From Alloprevotella rava (GTDB lineage Bacteria; Bacteroidota; Bacteroidia; Bacteroidales; Bacteroidaceae): a stretch of 64,000 nucleotides of DNA. How positions within the stretch are numbered: the first letter of the stretch is position 1; each line of letters starts with the position of its first letter. The position numbers were made by a program, and so were the translations under genes. This document shows, piece after piece, positions 25,731-34,424 of this stretch. The stretch is taken from the NCBI RefSeq assembly GCF_014195585.1, contig NZ_JACICA010000004.1, positions 1 through 64,000 on the forward strand. The letters are read 5' to 3'. Under the pieces are notes generated by a model. It searched no databases, was not told the DNA's origin, and saw only the letters and a program-made list of their open reading frames with translations.

Positions 25731-26063
25731 CACTCTGTTGTTGCAATCCCTTTGCAATACCCCTTTCTCTTTTATTTCCTATCCTCCTTACTACGTTACT
25801 ACAACCAAGGATAATACGGTGAAAGAGAAAGGATTGCAGGAGGTGTCCATCTTGCGACACAGCTTACTACCATCTTTCTACGCTTCTACGGCAGAATGAA
25901 AGAGGATAGGTGTAGACAGGAGATGTAGAAGGATAAATCCGAATGAAGTGTTACACTTTTCTCTTTCACAGTCAAATACTTATCCGAGTGTCGAAGGGTA
26001 GTAAGATGAAAAGGGGAAAATTCCAAAAAGAGAAAACAGAGCGAACAATGAAATAACGAACAA
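25731..26063. other. Gap between VirE-type and toprim genes
   Basis: 333 bp with several GTAGAAGGAT-like purine stretches, no clear hairpin, promoter or gene. Possibly untranslated spacer of the replication operon. Confidence 0.4.
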
Positions 26064-27032
26064 ATGAATATGAATAATCCAAATCCAACGATAACAGCAA
26101 TGAACAACGAATATTACGACCTACAATACATCAAGGCGATACCGATAGCGGACTATCTGCACGCCTGCGGTATCGAGCCTGCCAAGCGTTACAATGGCTA
26201 TGCCCTTTATCACGTACCCTACCGAGAAGACTCCAACGCCAGTTTGAAAGTGGACTTTCGGCAAAACCTGTGGCACGACTACGGCACAAGCCAAGGCGGA
26301 AGCATCATCGACCTTGTGATGCGGATGCGTGGATGCAGTGCCTACGAAGCAATGGCACATCTTGCTGAAGGGAAAGCGACAACCCTCGCCCCTTCTTCCT
26401 TTCATCGTGAAACAACCATTACTACGAGCAATTCCACAAGTACAAGGCACATTCTTTCCATCAGCGAAGAGTTACCCCTACATCTGCAAAGCTATCTCCG
26501 AGAGGTACGCAGGATAGACCTTGCCATGGCAAGCCCTTATCTCCGTCACGTTCGCTATGAGGTAGGAGGACGAGAGTATTCTGCCATCGGCTTTGTCAAC
26601 CGTGCAGGAGGGTATGAGCTTCGGGACGACAAGACATTCAAAGGAACAATCGCACCAAAGGATATATCCGTAGTTGCGGGAGAAACGAACAACTCCCCTC
26701 TCTGCATCTTCGAGGGCTTTATGGACTTCCTTTCCTATCTCACAATGAAAGGGAAAGAAAGCATTTCGCCTTCCATAGTTCTGAACTCCGTCAGCAATCT
26801 ACCACGAGCCATCGCCTATCTCTGCGAGAATGGCATTCTCTCCGTCCGTGCATTCTTCGACAACGATGAAGCAGGACGGCAAGCTCTTCAGGGTATCCAA
26901 TCTTCAGGCATCAAGGTAGAGGATATGAGCCAATACTATGCCCGATACAAAGACCTCAATGAGTACCACGTTGCCCAAAGAACAGAACTAAAGCAGGTGA
27001 TACCACCTCGCAAACGAGGACTTAGACGATAA
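26064..27032 (+). CDS. Toprim-domain DNA primase-like protein
   Basis: 322 aa; alternative start at 26103 (MNNEYYDLQYIKAIP). Residues 25-110 resemble the zinc-finger/N-terminal primase part (HVPYREDSNASLKVDFRQN, YGTSQGGSIIDLVMRM) but the metal-binding Cys are not present. Residues 210-290 are a toprim domain: CIFEGFMDFLSYL (catalytic Glu) and FFDNDEAGRQAL (DxD). It should synthesise primers on the transferred single strand or during element replication. Such primases accompany MobV relaxases in Bacteroides mobilizable elements. Confidence 0.83.
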   Translation: MNMNNPNPTITAMNNEYYDLQYIKAIPIADYLHACGIEPAKRYNGYALYHVPYREDSNASLKVDFRQNLWHDYGTSQGGSIIDLVMRMRGCSAYEAMAHLAEGKATTLAPSSFHRETTITTSNSTSTRHILSISEELPLHLQSYLREVRRIDLAMASPYLRHVRYEVGGREYSAIGFVNRAGGYELRDDKTFKGTIAPKDISVVAGETNNSPLCIFEGFMDFLSYLTMKGKESISPSIVLNSVSNLPRAIAYLCENGILSVRAFFDNDEAGRQALQGIQSSGIKVEDMSQYYARYKDLNEYHVAQRTELKQVIPPRKRGLRR

Positions 27033-27362
27033 GGCAAAAGAGAGCAAACAACATTATTCTATCATCAGGTATTCAAAGATGCAGAAAATAAAATGTATGC
27101 GAATAAACGGCTTTGTTTCGATAGCTACGGCAGTTCCTCAGAACAGCAAGTTTGCAGAGCAAAACTTAGAAACAAAGCGTGCAGGCATTCACAGGATGCA
27201 ACGCAACAAGAAAGAAGCACGAGCAGGGCGGAGCGGACATTTCGAAAAATGCCATAGCTCATTAGGGTATTTTCTTTACGCTGCACTCCGTTATCGCTAA
27301 AAATACCCTCCTGAGCCAAGGGGCGGTGCCCCTTTGGATACCCCTAAATCAATCTTCAAGCA
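27033..27362 (+). other. Putative origin of transfer (oriT) region
   Basis: This 330-bp gap upstream of the relaxase has a 10-bp perfect inverted repeat, AGGGTATTTT (27264-27273) with AAAATACCCT (27300-27309). It is followed by a G/C hairpin, CCAAGGGGC-GGT-GCCCCTTTGG, at about 27317-27338. MobV relaxases nick beside such repeats directly upstream of their own gene. The short open frame 27079-27300 here is doubtful. Nick site not determined. Confidence 0.55.
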
Positions 27363-28619
27363 ATGGGCTACGCCGTTTTACATATAGACAAGGCGAGAGG
27401 AAACGACTCGGCAATGACCGCACACATAGCGCGTACATTCATGCCGAGTAACGTCGATTCCTCCCGCACACACCTCAATCGAGAGCTGGTGCAATTCCCT
27501 GCAAATGTAACTAACCGTACCGAAGCGATAGAGCATCGCATCGCCACGGCAGGTATCTACCGAAAGGTGGCACAGAACCAAGTCAAAGCCTTACGCTTTA
27601 TCCTGTCAAGTTCACCGGAGGATATGGCTCGCATAGAGCAAGAAGGACGCCTGTACGAATGGTGCAATGAAACGATGGATTGGCTTCGCACCACTTTCGG
27701 GGCGGACAATGTGGTCGCAGCCACACTGCACGCAGATGAGGACACACCTCATATTCACGCCACAGTTGTCCCGATTGTCACGGGTGAAAGACGGAAAGCC
27801 AAAGAGGAAGCCAAGAACGGCAAGCGGAAGTACAAGACAAAGAAGAATAAGGTACGACTTTGTGCAGATGATGTGCTCACGCCCAAAAAGTTGGAAGACT
27901 ATCAGACGAGTTATGCCAAGCGAATGCAACGGTTCGGATTGGAACGGGGCGTACACGGTTCGGAAGCCAAGCACCGCACCACGATGGAGTATTACAAGGA
28001 AGTCCTAAAATCCACGAAAGAGAAAGAGGCGCAAGAAGCAGAACTCACTGCCAAGATAAAAGAGTTGGAGAAGCAGGCAGGCAAACTCCGAATGAAAGGT
28101 ACGTTTTATTCTATATTTGGCAACTCTGAACTCGACAAGGCAGAAAAACGCATCGCAGACTTGGAACAGGAAGCCGAACGACAGCGGTATCTTTCGGAAA
28201 AGGAGAAGAATGAAATCCGAAAGGAGATTGTTCTCTTGCAGGACACGGTTAAGGGAAGAGACAGAGCCATTGCCGAACTGAAAGAGACCATGCAGGTTTA
28301 CGAGGAAGAGCGGAATTGGATAAAACGCTTCTTCAATGGTTTCTACCAACTCTTAAATATCCGTCTGATGCTCCGAAAGATGAATTTCTCTGATGACAGA
28401 ATTGCAGAAATGTATCGCACGGAAGCTCCCCAGCGAGGTACGGCTAAAGCCTATTCGGGACTATACAAGAGAGAGTTTACGGAAGAGGGTTGTGAAATCC
28501 GCATCGCTAAGGATGAGAAGAAGCGACCGCTACTGACTATCAACGGACTTCCCGTTACCGATTGGTGCGAACAGAAATGGAAACAGCTTATCAATCGTAA
28601 TCGCTCGCAACGGCTATAA
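27363..28619 (+). CDS. MobV-family relaxase (Mob/Pre)
   Basis: 418 aa. N-terminal relaxase domain with HIDKARGND, the His-rich metal motif HADEDTPHIHATVVP (about residues 122-136) and conserved LNRELVQFP. The C-terminal half is a charged coiled coil (about 210-310, KELEKQAGKL, ADLEQEAERQR). It nicks one strand at oriT, stays bound to the 5' end and pilots transfer through a helper conjugation apparatus. Similar to BmgA/MobM-type proteins of Bacteroides plasmids and mobilizable transposons. Length is typical. Confidence 0.9.
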   Translation: MGYAVLHIDKARGNDSAMTAHIARTFMPSNVDSSRTHLNRELVQFPANVTNRTEAIEHRIATAGIYRKVAQNQVKALRFILSSSPEDMARIEQEGRLYEWCNETMDWLRTTFGADNVVAATLHADEDTPHIHATVVPIVTGERRKAKEEAKNGKRKYKTKKNKVRLCADDVLTPKKLEDYQTSYAKRMQRFGLERGVHGSEAKHRTTMEYYKEVLKSTKEKEAQEAELTAKIKELEKQAGKLRMKGTFYSIFGNSELDKAEKRIADLEQEAERQRYLSEKEKNEIRKEIVLLQDTVKGRDRAIAELKETMQVYEEERNWIKRFFNGFYQLLNIRLMLRKMNFSDDRIAEMYRTEAPQRGTAKAYSGLYKREFTEEGCEIRIAKDEKKRPLLTINGLPVTDWCEQKWKQLINRNRSQRL

Positions 28620-28691
28620 AACCGAAAGACCTCCTTCTCTTTCATCGTTGTATTTCAGTTGCGACAAAACTTTTTAAGAAGAAAATCACGT

Positions 28692-28752
28692 AAGAACGCT
28701 CACTTTCGCTCGCAAATCTGTACCTTTGCAAGTGATAATAGTGAGCGTTCTT
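28692..28752. repeat. 13-bp inverted repeat near right end of the element
   Basis: AAGAACGCTCACT (28692-28704) is exactly inverted at 28740-28752. The 35-nt spacer contains TACCTTTG (28721-28728), a -7-like box pointing out of the element. It could be a terminator after the relaxase, a recombinase or regulator site, or the promoter of a short transcript crossing attR. Two GGTAAC/GTTACC sites follow (28802, 28827). Confidence 0.5.
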
Positions 28753-28874
28753 TGGTTATTCAAAACAGTGTGCCTCAAAGCACTCCGCTCATTTCTAAAT
28801 CGTTACCTATTCATCTATCTCTCAAAGGTAACACTCTATTACTCAATAAGATAGTTCGCAAGCGAAAAATCTCC

Positions 28875-28893
28875 TAAGGGAAATTTCAAATAC
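28875..28893 (+). repeat. Right attachment core (attR)
   Basis: TAAGGGAAATTTCAAATAC, identical to the left copy. Immediately beyond it the host repeat continues with AATAAGGGAATCCGCGG, exactly what is missing after the left half. Confidence 0.85.
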
Positions 28894-28950
28894 AATAAGG
28901 GAATCCGCGGACACAATAAGGATATCAGCTGGCAGCCTTATTGTGTTTTT
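28892..28950 (+). repeat. 59-bp intergenic repeat, copy B
   Basis: ACAATAAGGGAATCCGCGG(ACA), CAATAAGGATATCAGCTG(GCA), then the inverted GCCTTATTGTGTTTTT. The second and third parts form a hairpin with a CAGCTG centre followed by T-rich DNA, like a terminator. It lies directly outside attR. Confidence 0.8.
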
Positions 28951-29130
28951 GCACAAAATAGTCTGAAAAGGCCTTTTTTTGATTCTGTATTCTTCCTTTT
29001 TTGACTTTTTCTTGTGAAAAATAGAGGTTCGTTCCTGCGCAAAAGTGCTTTTCTTTCCTCTCTTGCTTCAATTCAAGTTTGTCTGCCCTATTTTCTGCGC
29101 TAGATTGGAAAAATTGATTGTCAAAATTAT
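28894..29130 (+). repeat. Large intergenic repeat, right half
   Basis: Continues the copy interrupted at 16476. It includes the 59-bp unit and ends with GCGCTAGATTGGAAAAATTG, ATTGTCAAAAT, matching GCGCTAGATTGAAAAAGTTG, TTTGTCAAATA at 47062-47092. The middle 100 bp is less conserved. No gene is seen. Confidence 0.7.
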
Positions 29131-29163
29131 AGACAGTATGGGTGGCTCCCTTGAATACATGAA

Positions 29164-29195
29164 AAAGCCCGATGCAATTTTCTGCATCGGGCTTT
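29164..29195 (-). terminator. Terminator of ppiD-like gene
   Basis: AAAGCCCGATGCA (29164-29176) and TGCATCGGGCTTT (29183-29195) make a 13-bp perfect stem with a 6-nt loop. T-rich sequence follows on the minus strand. The strongest terminator in the window. Confidence 0.9.
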
Positions 29196-29216
29196 GATAT
29201 GATTACTGCTTAATCC

Positions 29217-31469
29217 TTAGAAGCGGAAGAAGCGGTAGAGATTGTCAGTGATGTGGCCTTGTTCCTGAACGAGAGTAGCAAGGAGAACTTCTTGAGCACC
29301 GCCGAAGTAGCTTTGAGTAACAATGCTGCTGAAGATGCGCTGAACGATCTGCTGCTGTTGCTGCTGGAGATTGAATTGCTCAGCACCTTTCACCTTGTTG
29401 GTTACCTGTGCAAAATAAACAGCACCTTCGCCCTGAACAGCACCAGTAAACTGGCCTTTAGCTGTGCGATAGATAGCACCCGTCAGGCGAGGTTCAGAAA
29501 CGCCCAATGCCTGGAGCTGTGCTGGCTGACCAAGGAGAGCAACGTTTTGGATCATCTCGTTGATGGCGCCCTTCTGCTTCTTAGCGTCGTTGATGTTTTT
29601 AACGTTCTTGGTTTGTGCAAGAATCATTTCAGCCTTCTTCTGCTGGCGAACAACGCGTGTAAGGAAATCCTTTACAGTCTTGTTCTCCAAGGGGAGATAA
29701 TCGCCATCATTGATTGCGCTTACACCAATCACGAGCAAGTGGTCATTGTTTGAACCGCATTCATAGAGCTTGGAGATTTGACCAGCCTTAGCATTGTCGA
29801 ACACCCACTGCATTGCATCCTTTGCGCCTTCACCACCAATCTGTGATTGGATCTGGAGATTGCTCTGAGAGTATGCATCCATCGGGCGGAGGATATAGCC
29901 AGCCTTACCAGCATTCTTGATGAAGCTGTCGAGGTCGCGGTTCTTAGCCAAGAACATATTGAGCTTGTTGAGTTCGTCGTTGTGTGTCTTCTTGGAGAAG
30001 TCGAGCGTACGCTTTACTATGGCAACGTTGTACTTCGTTTCGGGCTTTTTGCTCTGAAGTACCTCAACAATCATTGTGTATTGAGAGAGCTTGATGAGCT
30101 TCAAGCCTGCGCCACTAGAAAGCTGCGTGATGAAAGTTGCATCGTCGGACTGCATATTGAGATTTTCAGCCTGTGAAGCAACAATCCAAGAGGAGTCGCC
30201 CTGCTGCTGATACTTCTTAGCGAGGTCCTTGAACTTAGCACCGCCCTGCAAAGCCTTGTAGATGCTGTCGGCAGTAGCTGTTTCCTTTGCTTTGTCAGCA
30301 TTTGCCACGCCAATAGCGCGGTAAAGGATAGAGTCGGGGGCTTGTGTCTTAGCGATAAGCTTGAGAACATTGAGCGTATTGTCCTGCGCGTTGTAGTACA
30401 TAGGCTTCACTTGGCCAACACTCATAGAGTCCAGATTCTGCTGTACATCGGAGATTTGAGCAAAAGCGTTCTTGCCGAGAGCTGCATTAACGTAATGAAC
30501 GTTAGAATTAGCTGTGCTAACAACAGTTGCAGGATCTGCACCATTCTGTAGCTGCTGCTGAGCTGTTTGCATTTCCTTCTCAAGAGCTGCGCGGTCGGCT
30601 GCGCTAGCCTTTACCTGAATGTCAAGAACTTGGAGATCTGCGCTACGAGCAGGATTCTTGATGATGGGAGATTCCTTGTATTCGTCGTAGGCCTTCTTCA
30701 GATCGGCATCAGCAATCTTGATCTGACTGTCGGGGATAGAAGAGAGGGGGATGGCTACAACATCTGCCTCGCTCTGCGTATTGCGGAGGTCAAATTCTAC
30801 CTTAGCAATTTCTTTGTTTGCGATAACAGAAGCTCCGAGCAGAGAGTAGAACTTATTGGCTAACACTTCTTCGTGCAGTTTTTCAAGGCTGTAGTCGCAC
30901 AGTCTGCGAATCTTCTGATACTGCTCAATATATTCAGCCATGCCTGGTTGCTGCTGTGCCTGCTTGCGCATATTGGCCATGTTGGAGTCGAACTCCTTAA
31001 TGAACTTCTGGAATCCTGCAACATCGAGGCCGCCCTGCTGGTTTGGGAAAATCTGAGCCAGAACTTGGAGGCTAGAAGCCTGACCTATGCGAAGAGTATT
31101 CTGAACATCTTCCTCTGTTACTTCCAAACCTGCTTTTTCTGCTTCGTGTTTAATGGTTGTGTTACGAACAAAGTCGGTCCACACTTGCTGACCAAGCTGG
31201 CTCTTCTCTTGTTCAGTCAGCGTTGCCTGAGGATTTTGCGTCTGCATCTGCTTTGCAAATTCCTGCATCAGGGTTAATTCCTCGAGCTGAGTCTGATAGT
31301 CGTTGTACTTTAACTTTTTGCCATAGACTTCACCTATGGTCTGGCGATTATCGTTCGAGAAAACATCGAACACCTTGAAGTAGTCGCCGGCAATGAATGC
31401 AAACAGAGCTATGCCGATGAAGCCCATCAGCAGAGGTCCTTTGCTTCGAATAGATTGTAAAGCTGCCAT
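29217..31469 (-). CDS. PpiD/SurA-like membrane-anchored peptidyl-prolyl isomerase
   Basis: 750 aa. A single N-terminal membrane segment (LLMGFIGIALFAFIAGDYF, residues 13-31) anchors it to the inner membrane facing the periplasm. A SurA_N-like helical region follows (about 40-240), then parvulin-type PPIase segments (about 340-480) and a helical C-terminus (PpiD layout). It should help fold outer-membrane and secreted proteins, in keeping with the many barrels and T9SS clients here. It has its own promoter box (31513-31520) but follows lptC in the same direction. Confidence 0.8.
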   Translation of the reverse strand: MAALQSIRSKGPLLMGFIGIALFAFIAGDYFKVFDVFSNDNRQTIGEVYGKKLKYNDYQTQLEELTLMQEFAKQMQTQNPQATLTEQEKSQLGQQVWTDFVRNTTIKHEAEKAGLEVTEEDVQNTLRIGQASSLQVLAQIFPNQQGGLDVAGFQKFIKEFDSNMANMRKQAQQQPGMAEYIEQYQKIRRLCDYSLEKLHEEVLANKFYSLLGASVIANKEIAKVEFDLRNTQSEADVVAIPLSSIPDSQIKIADADLKKAYDEYKESPIIKNPARSADLQVLDIQVKASAADRAALEKEMQTAQQQLQNGADPATVVSTANSNVHYVNAALGKNAFAQISDVQQNLDSMSVGQVKPMYYNAQDNTLNVLKLIAKTQAPDSILYRAIGVANADKAKETATADSIYKALQGGAKFKDLAKKYQQQGDSSWIVASQAENLNMQSDDATFITQLSSGAGLKLIKLSQYTMIVEVLQSKKPETKYNVAIVKRTLDFSKKTHNDELNKLNMFLAKNRDLDSFIKNAGKAGYILRPMDAYSQSNLQIQSQIGGEGAKDAMQWVFDNAKAGQISKLYECGSNNDHLLVIGVSAINDGDYLPLENKTVKDFLTRVVRQQKKAEMILAQTKNVKNINDAKKQKGAINEMIQNVALLGQPAQLQALGVSEPRLTGAIYRTAKGQFTGAVQGEGAVYFAQVTNKVKGAEQFNLQQQQQQIVQRIFSSIVTQSYFGGAQEVLLATLVQEQGHITDNLYRFFRF

Positions 31470-31512
31470 TTTGTGTTATTTAGATTTTATTTTATTTCAT
31501 TTTTATGACTGG

Positions 31513-31520
31513 CAAAGGTA
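31513..31520 (-). promoter_or_regulatory. -7 box TACCTTTG of ppiD-like gene
   Basis: TACCTTTG on the minus strand lies 44 bp before the start codon at 31469, in the 84-bp gap after lptC. It fits the Bacteroidetes consensus and suggests separate transcription of the chaperone gene. Confidence 0.6.
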
Positions 31521-31553
31521 GAAAAATAATTTTATACTTTCCCTTTGTCTTGT

Positions 31554-32240
31554 CTATTTTTTAATAGGAGTGGGGGCTGGACGCACCTGCTGCAAAATAG
31601 AATCGGGAGTTTGCTGTTTGTCAGGTTGTTGATTTTTTTCATTTTCTTCTGGTTTAGGGAAGAAACCTTTACTCTGATAAACGTGGTATTCTGTCATCTG
31701 CTCGTTGGCAGTAAAGCGGTCTCCTTCGATTTGTTTGTTGGGCTGCGTGATCTTCATGTACGTATTGGAGTAGAACCTATGTTCCTCCATGTTCCAGTAA
31801 AGTTCCGCCGTGCGGAAGTATGTACGTTGCTCCATATCATTTATGACTACGTGTCCTTTCAAGCGCCACAAGTTTTGATTGAAGCACCATGCGGAGTCTG
31901 CTTGGATATAGAGATTCATCTTGAAGTTTTTGTCAAATCGCTGGAGAAAGATTCCTTTGGGAAATTCTTGGCGTGGCGGGTTCGTTTTGTCGTAGACACG
32001 CCATTCTTCGGCTATGATGCGGTAGCGCATATAGCCCGAATCAGAGATAAGTTTTGATACTCCCATTGTTGTCATTATGGCCACAGAATCGCGCTTCTGC
32101 CCCAAATGGCTGACAGGAGGAGCGTCTTGATTGCAGGAAAAGATAAGGAAAGAGAGGGAGAGTAATAAAAACTGAGCAGCAAAACCTTTTCGGAGAGGGC
32201 TTTGCTGACAGATTTTATTAAGTATGTTTTTGGATTGCAT
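31554..32240 (-). CDS. lptC: LPS export ABC transporter periplasmic protein LptC
   Basis: 228 aa. A hydrophobic N-terminal segment ends in LIFSC (about residues 31-35), a lipobox-like Cys. The LptC beta-jellyroll is recognisable: VSKLISDSGYMRYRIIAEEW, FPKGIFLQRFD, ADSAWCFNQNLWRLKGHVVI, FRTAELYWN, GDRFTANEQMTEY. It links the LptBFG transporter to LptA in carrying lipopolysaccharide to the outer membrane. It is 18 bp after the barrel gene. The C-terminal tail is Pro/Gln-rich. Confidence 0.85.
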   Translation of the reverse strand: MQSKNILNKICQQSPLRKGFAAQFLLLSLSFLIFSCNQDAPPVSHLGQKRDSVAIMTTMGVSKLISDSGYMRYRIIAEEWRVYDKTNPPRQEFPKGIFLQRFDKNFKMNLYIQADSAWCFNQNLWRLKGHVVINDMEQRTYFRTAELYWNMEEHRFYSNTYMKITQPNKQIEGDRFTANEQMTEYHVYQSKGFFPKPEENEKNQQPDKQQTPDSILQQVRPAPTPIKK

Positions 32241-32258
32241 TCCGAGGACTATAGAAAG

Positions 32259-33557
32259 TTATTGAGCCTTCCACTTGTTAAACCAGTTCTCATTAAATGT
32301 TACGCCGATGCTGAAGCGCATATAGTTTTCTTTGAGAGAACCACTGATTTGTGGAGCTACGTGCTCGAAGCCTGCTGCCAAATTGAGAACACAACGATTG
32401 TTGTGACTATTAACTATCGGAATACCAACACCTGCACTTACTTGATAGTTGCGTGGTCCATCACTTCCGTTCACCTTTGTGTAGGGCGTGGTATAAGCAG
32501 CTCCCAGGCGGTAGCGAATACGATTATACCAACGGTAGCCATCTGGGTTGACGATATACTCAGCTCCGAGGGAGTATTTGCTCAAGTCTGTAAATTGTCC
32601 AGTTTTTGCAGTGTAAGTGTAGCCAGAAGTAGAGGTGGAAAGCGTAGGGTACTGCACTTTGCTCCATTCTTGCAGTGTGTAGTCGGCTGCAACACGGAGG
32701 CGATTATTGTAGTTCCAAGTAAATCCCACGCCATACGTATGTGGCAATTCAAAGCCATTACGGAGCGAGAGAGTATCTCCTACATAAACCTTGTTTTGCA
32801 GTTGCTGATCGTAGTAGTTTGCATAGCCCTGCGTTTTATGTCCAAAGCCGTAGGTCAGACCGAGTATGATGGAGTTCTTTTTGTTAATACGTTGCTCATA
32901 TTGCAAACCGAAATTCACAGTGTAAGTCTTGACGTGTGAATCGTAAGCTCTACGGCGCGTATTTATAGTGGCGTCACTAAATGAAGCCACTATGTTGTGT
33001 TCCATGTCACCCCAAAGATAACCACCATTTACGCCGAATGAGAAACCTCTAAAAGGTTCCCAACCCACACCAAGATACACCTGCTGAAGTCCGCCACTAC
33101 CGTTGTGTACATTTGTCTCTGTCACATCTCCTGTCGAAGCTGTCCATGTGCGCTTGTCATTCATGCTGTATCCGATGGTAGAATAAGGAATCATACCAAG
33201 AGAAAATCCTAAATGTCGTGCGCCACGGAAACCTACGGTGATATAGTCTATCGAAGTGTTGCGAGCATTAACGCTTTGATTTCCCTGCTTGATGTTAGCA
33301 TTCTGCAAAGAAAGGCCCACATCGAAGATGAAAGACAGAGAGTCGATTGCAGAAAAGGAAGCAGGGTTTTTGAAGTTCACTTCTGTTCCACCGCGCCAGC
33401 CGTAACCAGTGCCAGACATGGCGGTGGACGTTGCGCTTTGGCGATCGTTGAGCAAACCAAAGCCATAGCGGGAATAGGGGGAGTTGCTGCCGTTATTCTG
33501 GGCCATTGCCGTTGTCGTAAGGGCAAGGGCGGAAGCTATGAGTAGCGGATATTTCAT
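32259..33557 (-). CDS. Outer-membrane barrel protein, OmpP1/FadL-like
   Basis: 432 aa. Signal peptide MKYPLLIASALALTTTAMAQ. The mature start NSPYSRYGFGLLNDRQ and NPASFSAIDSLSF are typical of FadL/PorV-like Bacteroidetes barrels. Regular aromatic strands continue to the C-terminus, which ends NENWFNKWKAQ. It may transport hydrophobic compounds or serve as a T9SS-like barrel; substrate unknown. It lies between coaX and lptC, an arrangement known in other Bacteroidales as I recall. Confidence 0.75.
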   Translation of the reverse strand: MKYPLLIASALALTTTAMAQNNGSNSPYSRYGFGLLNDRQSATSTAMSGTGYGWRGGTEVNFKNPASFSAIDSLSFIFDVGLSLQNANIKQGNQSVNARNTSIDYITVGFRGARHLGFSLGMIPYSTIGYSMNDKRTWTASTGDVTETNVHNGSGGLQQVYLGVGWEPFRGFSFGVNGGYLWGDMEHNIVASFSDATINTRRRAYDSHVKTYTVNFGLQYEQRINKKNSIILGLTYGFGHKTQGYANYYDQQLQNKVYVGDTLSLRNGFELPHTYGVGFTWNYNNRLRVAADYTLQEWSKVQYPTLSTSTSGYTYTAKTGQFTDLSKYSLGAEYIVNPDGYRWYNRIRYRLGAAYTTPYTKVNGSDGPRNYQVSAGVGIPIVNSHNNRCVLNLAAGFEHVAPQISGSLKENYMRFSIGVTFNENWFNKWKAQ

Positions 33558-33589
33558 TCTGAAAGGTCTAAAGTTCGGATGAATAAGTT

Positions 33590-34297
33590 TTATGCTAAGA
33601 GCAAGCGGTTGAGTCCGATGGCCACTAGTTGTGGCTCTATATGGATGCGTTGCTGCAAATCGCTGCTAAAGAGTTTGCTGTCACCACCTGTAAGAAAAAC
33701 CTCTAGCTGAGGGTGGCGTTCGGCATAATTTCTGATGAAGCCTTCGATTTCGTATTGTAGTCCACGAACAACGCCTACACGCATAGCCGTTGGAGTATCG
33801 TAGCCAGCTTCAGGTACTTCTCCTTCGATAGGGATTAGCGGAAGGAGTGCTGTATAATCGTGCATAGCTTTCAGGCGCAGCATGAGGCCTGGCGATATGT
33901 TACCTCCAATCAGATTTGCGTCAGCATCTATATAATCATAGGTGACGCAGGTTCCGGAATCAATCACGAGAAGCTCTCGATGGGGTAGTAATGTCACAGC
34001 TCCAACAATGGCCGCCAAGCGGTCACTGCCTAATGTTGGAAAAGGATTGTGCACCGGCGAGGGCGTGGTTGCACTAATGCGAAGCACAGGAATGCCAAAG
34101 CGATGGAGAGTCTCTGTGATGAGTAGGCGCTCATGCCCAACATTGGAGAATGCGCAGCGTGTAGGCTTGAATTTCTGAATGATATTGAGAATCTCCTCCT
34201 CGTCGTTGTCGGTCCAAACCGTTTGAAAGACGAGTTTGTCCTTATCAAATATCGACGCCTTTGCGCGTGTGTTTCCTATGTCAATGGTAAGCTGCAT
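33590..34297 (-). CDS. coaX: Type III pantothenate kinase
   Basis: 235 aa from ATG 34297 (MQLTIDIGNTRAKASIFD); the frame upstream is rejected because it crosses the promoter. DIGNTRAK is the phosphate-1 motif of the ASKHA fold, GSDRLAAIVGA and VIDSGTCVTYDYID are the other nucleotide and pantothenate motifs, and GGNISPGLMLR completes the family signature. It phosphorylates pantothenate, the first step of coenzyme A synthesis; type III enzymes are not feedback inhibited by CoA. It heads the OMP-lptC transcript. Confidence 0.92.
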   Translation of the reverse strand: MQLTIDIGNTRAKASIFDKDKLVFQTVWTDNDEEEILNIIQKFKPTRCAFSNVGHERLLITETLHRFGIPVLRISATTPSPVHNPFPTLGSDRLAAIVGAVTLLPHRELLVIDSGTCVTYDYIDADANLIGGNISPGLMLRLKAMHDYTALLPLIPIEGEVPEAGYDTPTAMRVGVVRGLQYEIEGFIRNYAERHPQLEVFLTGGDSKLFSSDLQQRIHIEPQLVAIGLNRLLLA

Positions 34298-34322
34298 TCT
34301 GATACGAAGCCATTTGCTTGGC

Positions 34323-34354
34323 AAAGATACGCCAATCCGCCCGATGAGCAAAAT
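34323..34354 (-). promoter_or_regulatory. Promoter of coaX operon
   Basis: On the minus strand TTTTG (34350-34354), a 19-bp spacer and TATCTTTG (34323-34330). The leader before ATG 34297 is about 20 nt. Confidence 0.75.
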
Positions 34355-34424
34355 TTTTGGAAAAATACGTCTGTGGGTAAAGGCAAAGGCAAAGGCATGG
34401 TAAAGGGTTAAAATCTATTCTTAC

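Larger units (their letters stand above)
16458..28893 (+). mobile_element. Integrative mobilizable element with two tyrosine recombinases and MobV relaxase
   Basis: The 19-bp sequence TAAGGGAAATTTCAAATAC occurs as an exact direct repeat at 16458-16476 and 28875-28893, and host repeat sequence continues across the two ends. Inside are two tandem recombinases, a three-gene cargo, two excisionase-like HTH proteins, a VirE-type and a toprim primase, a putative oriT and a MobV relaxase. No conjugative tra/T4SS genes are present, so transfer would need a helper element. Length with one core copy is 12,417 bp. The cargo is visibly more AT-rich than the backbone. Confidence 0.88.

Noticed and set aside
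27079-27300. 73-codon plus-strand frame before the relaxase
   Set aside because: It spans the putative oriT repeats and shows no MobC-like or other motif; more likely noncoding.
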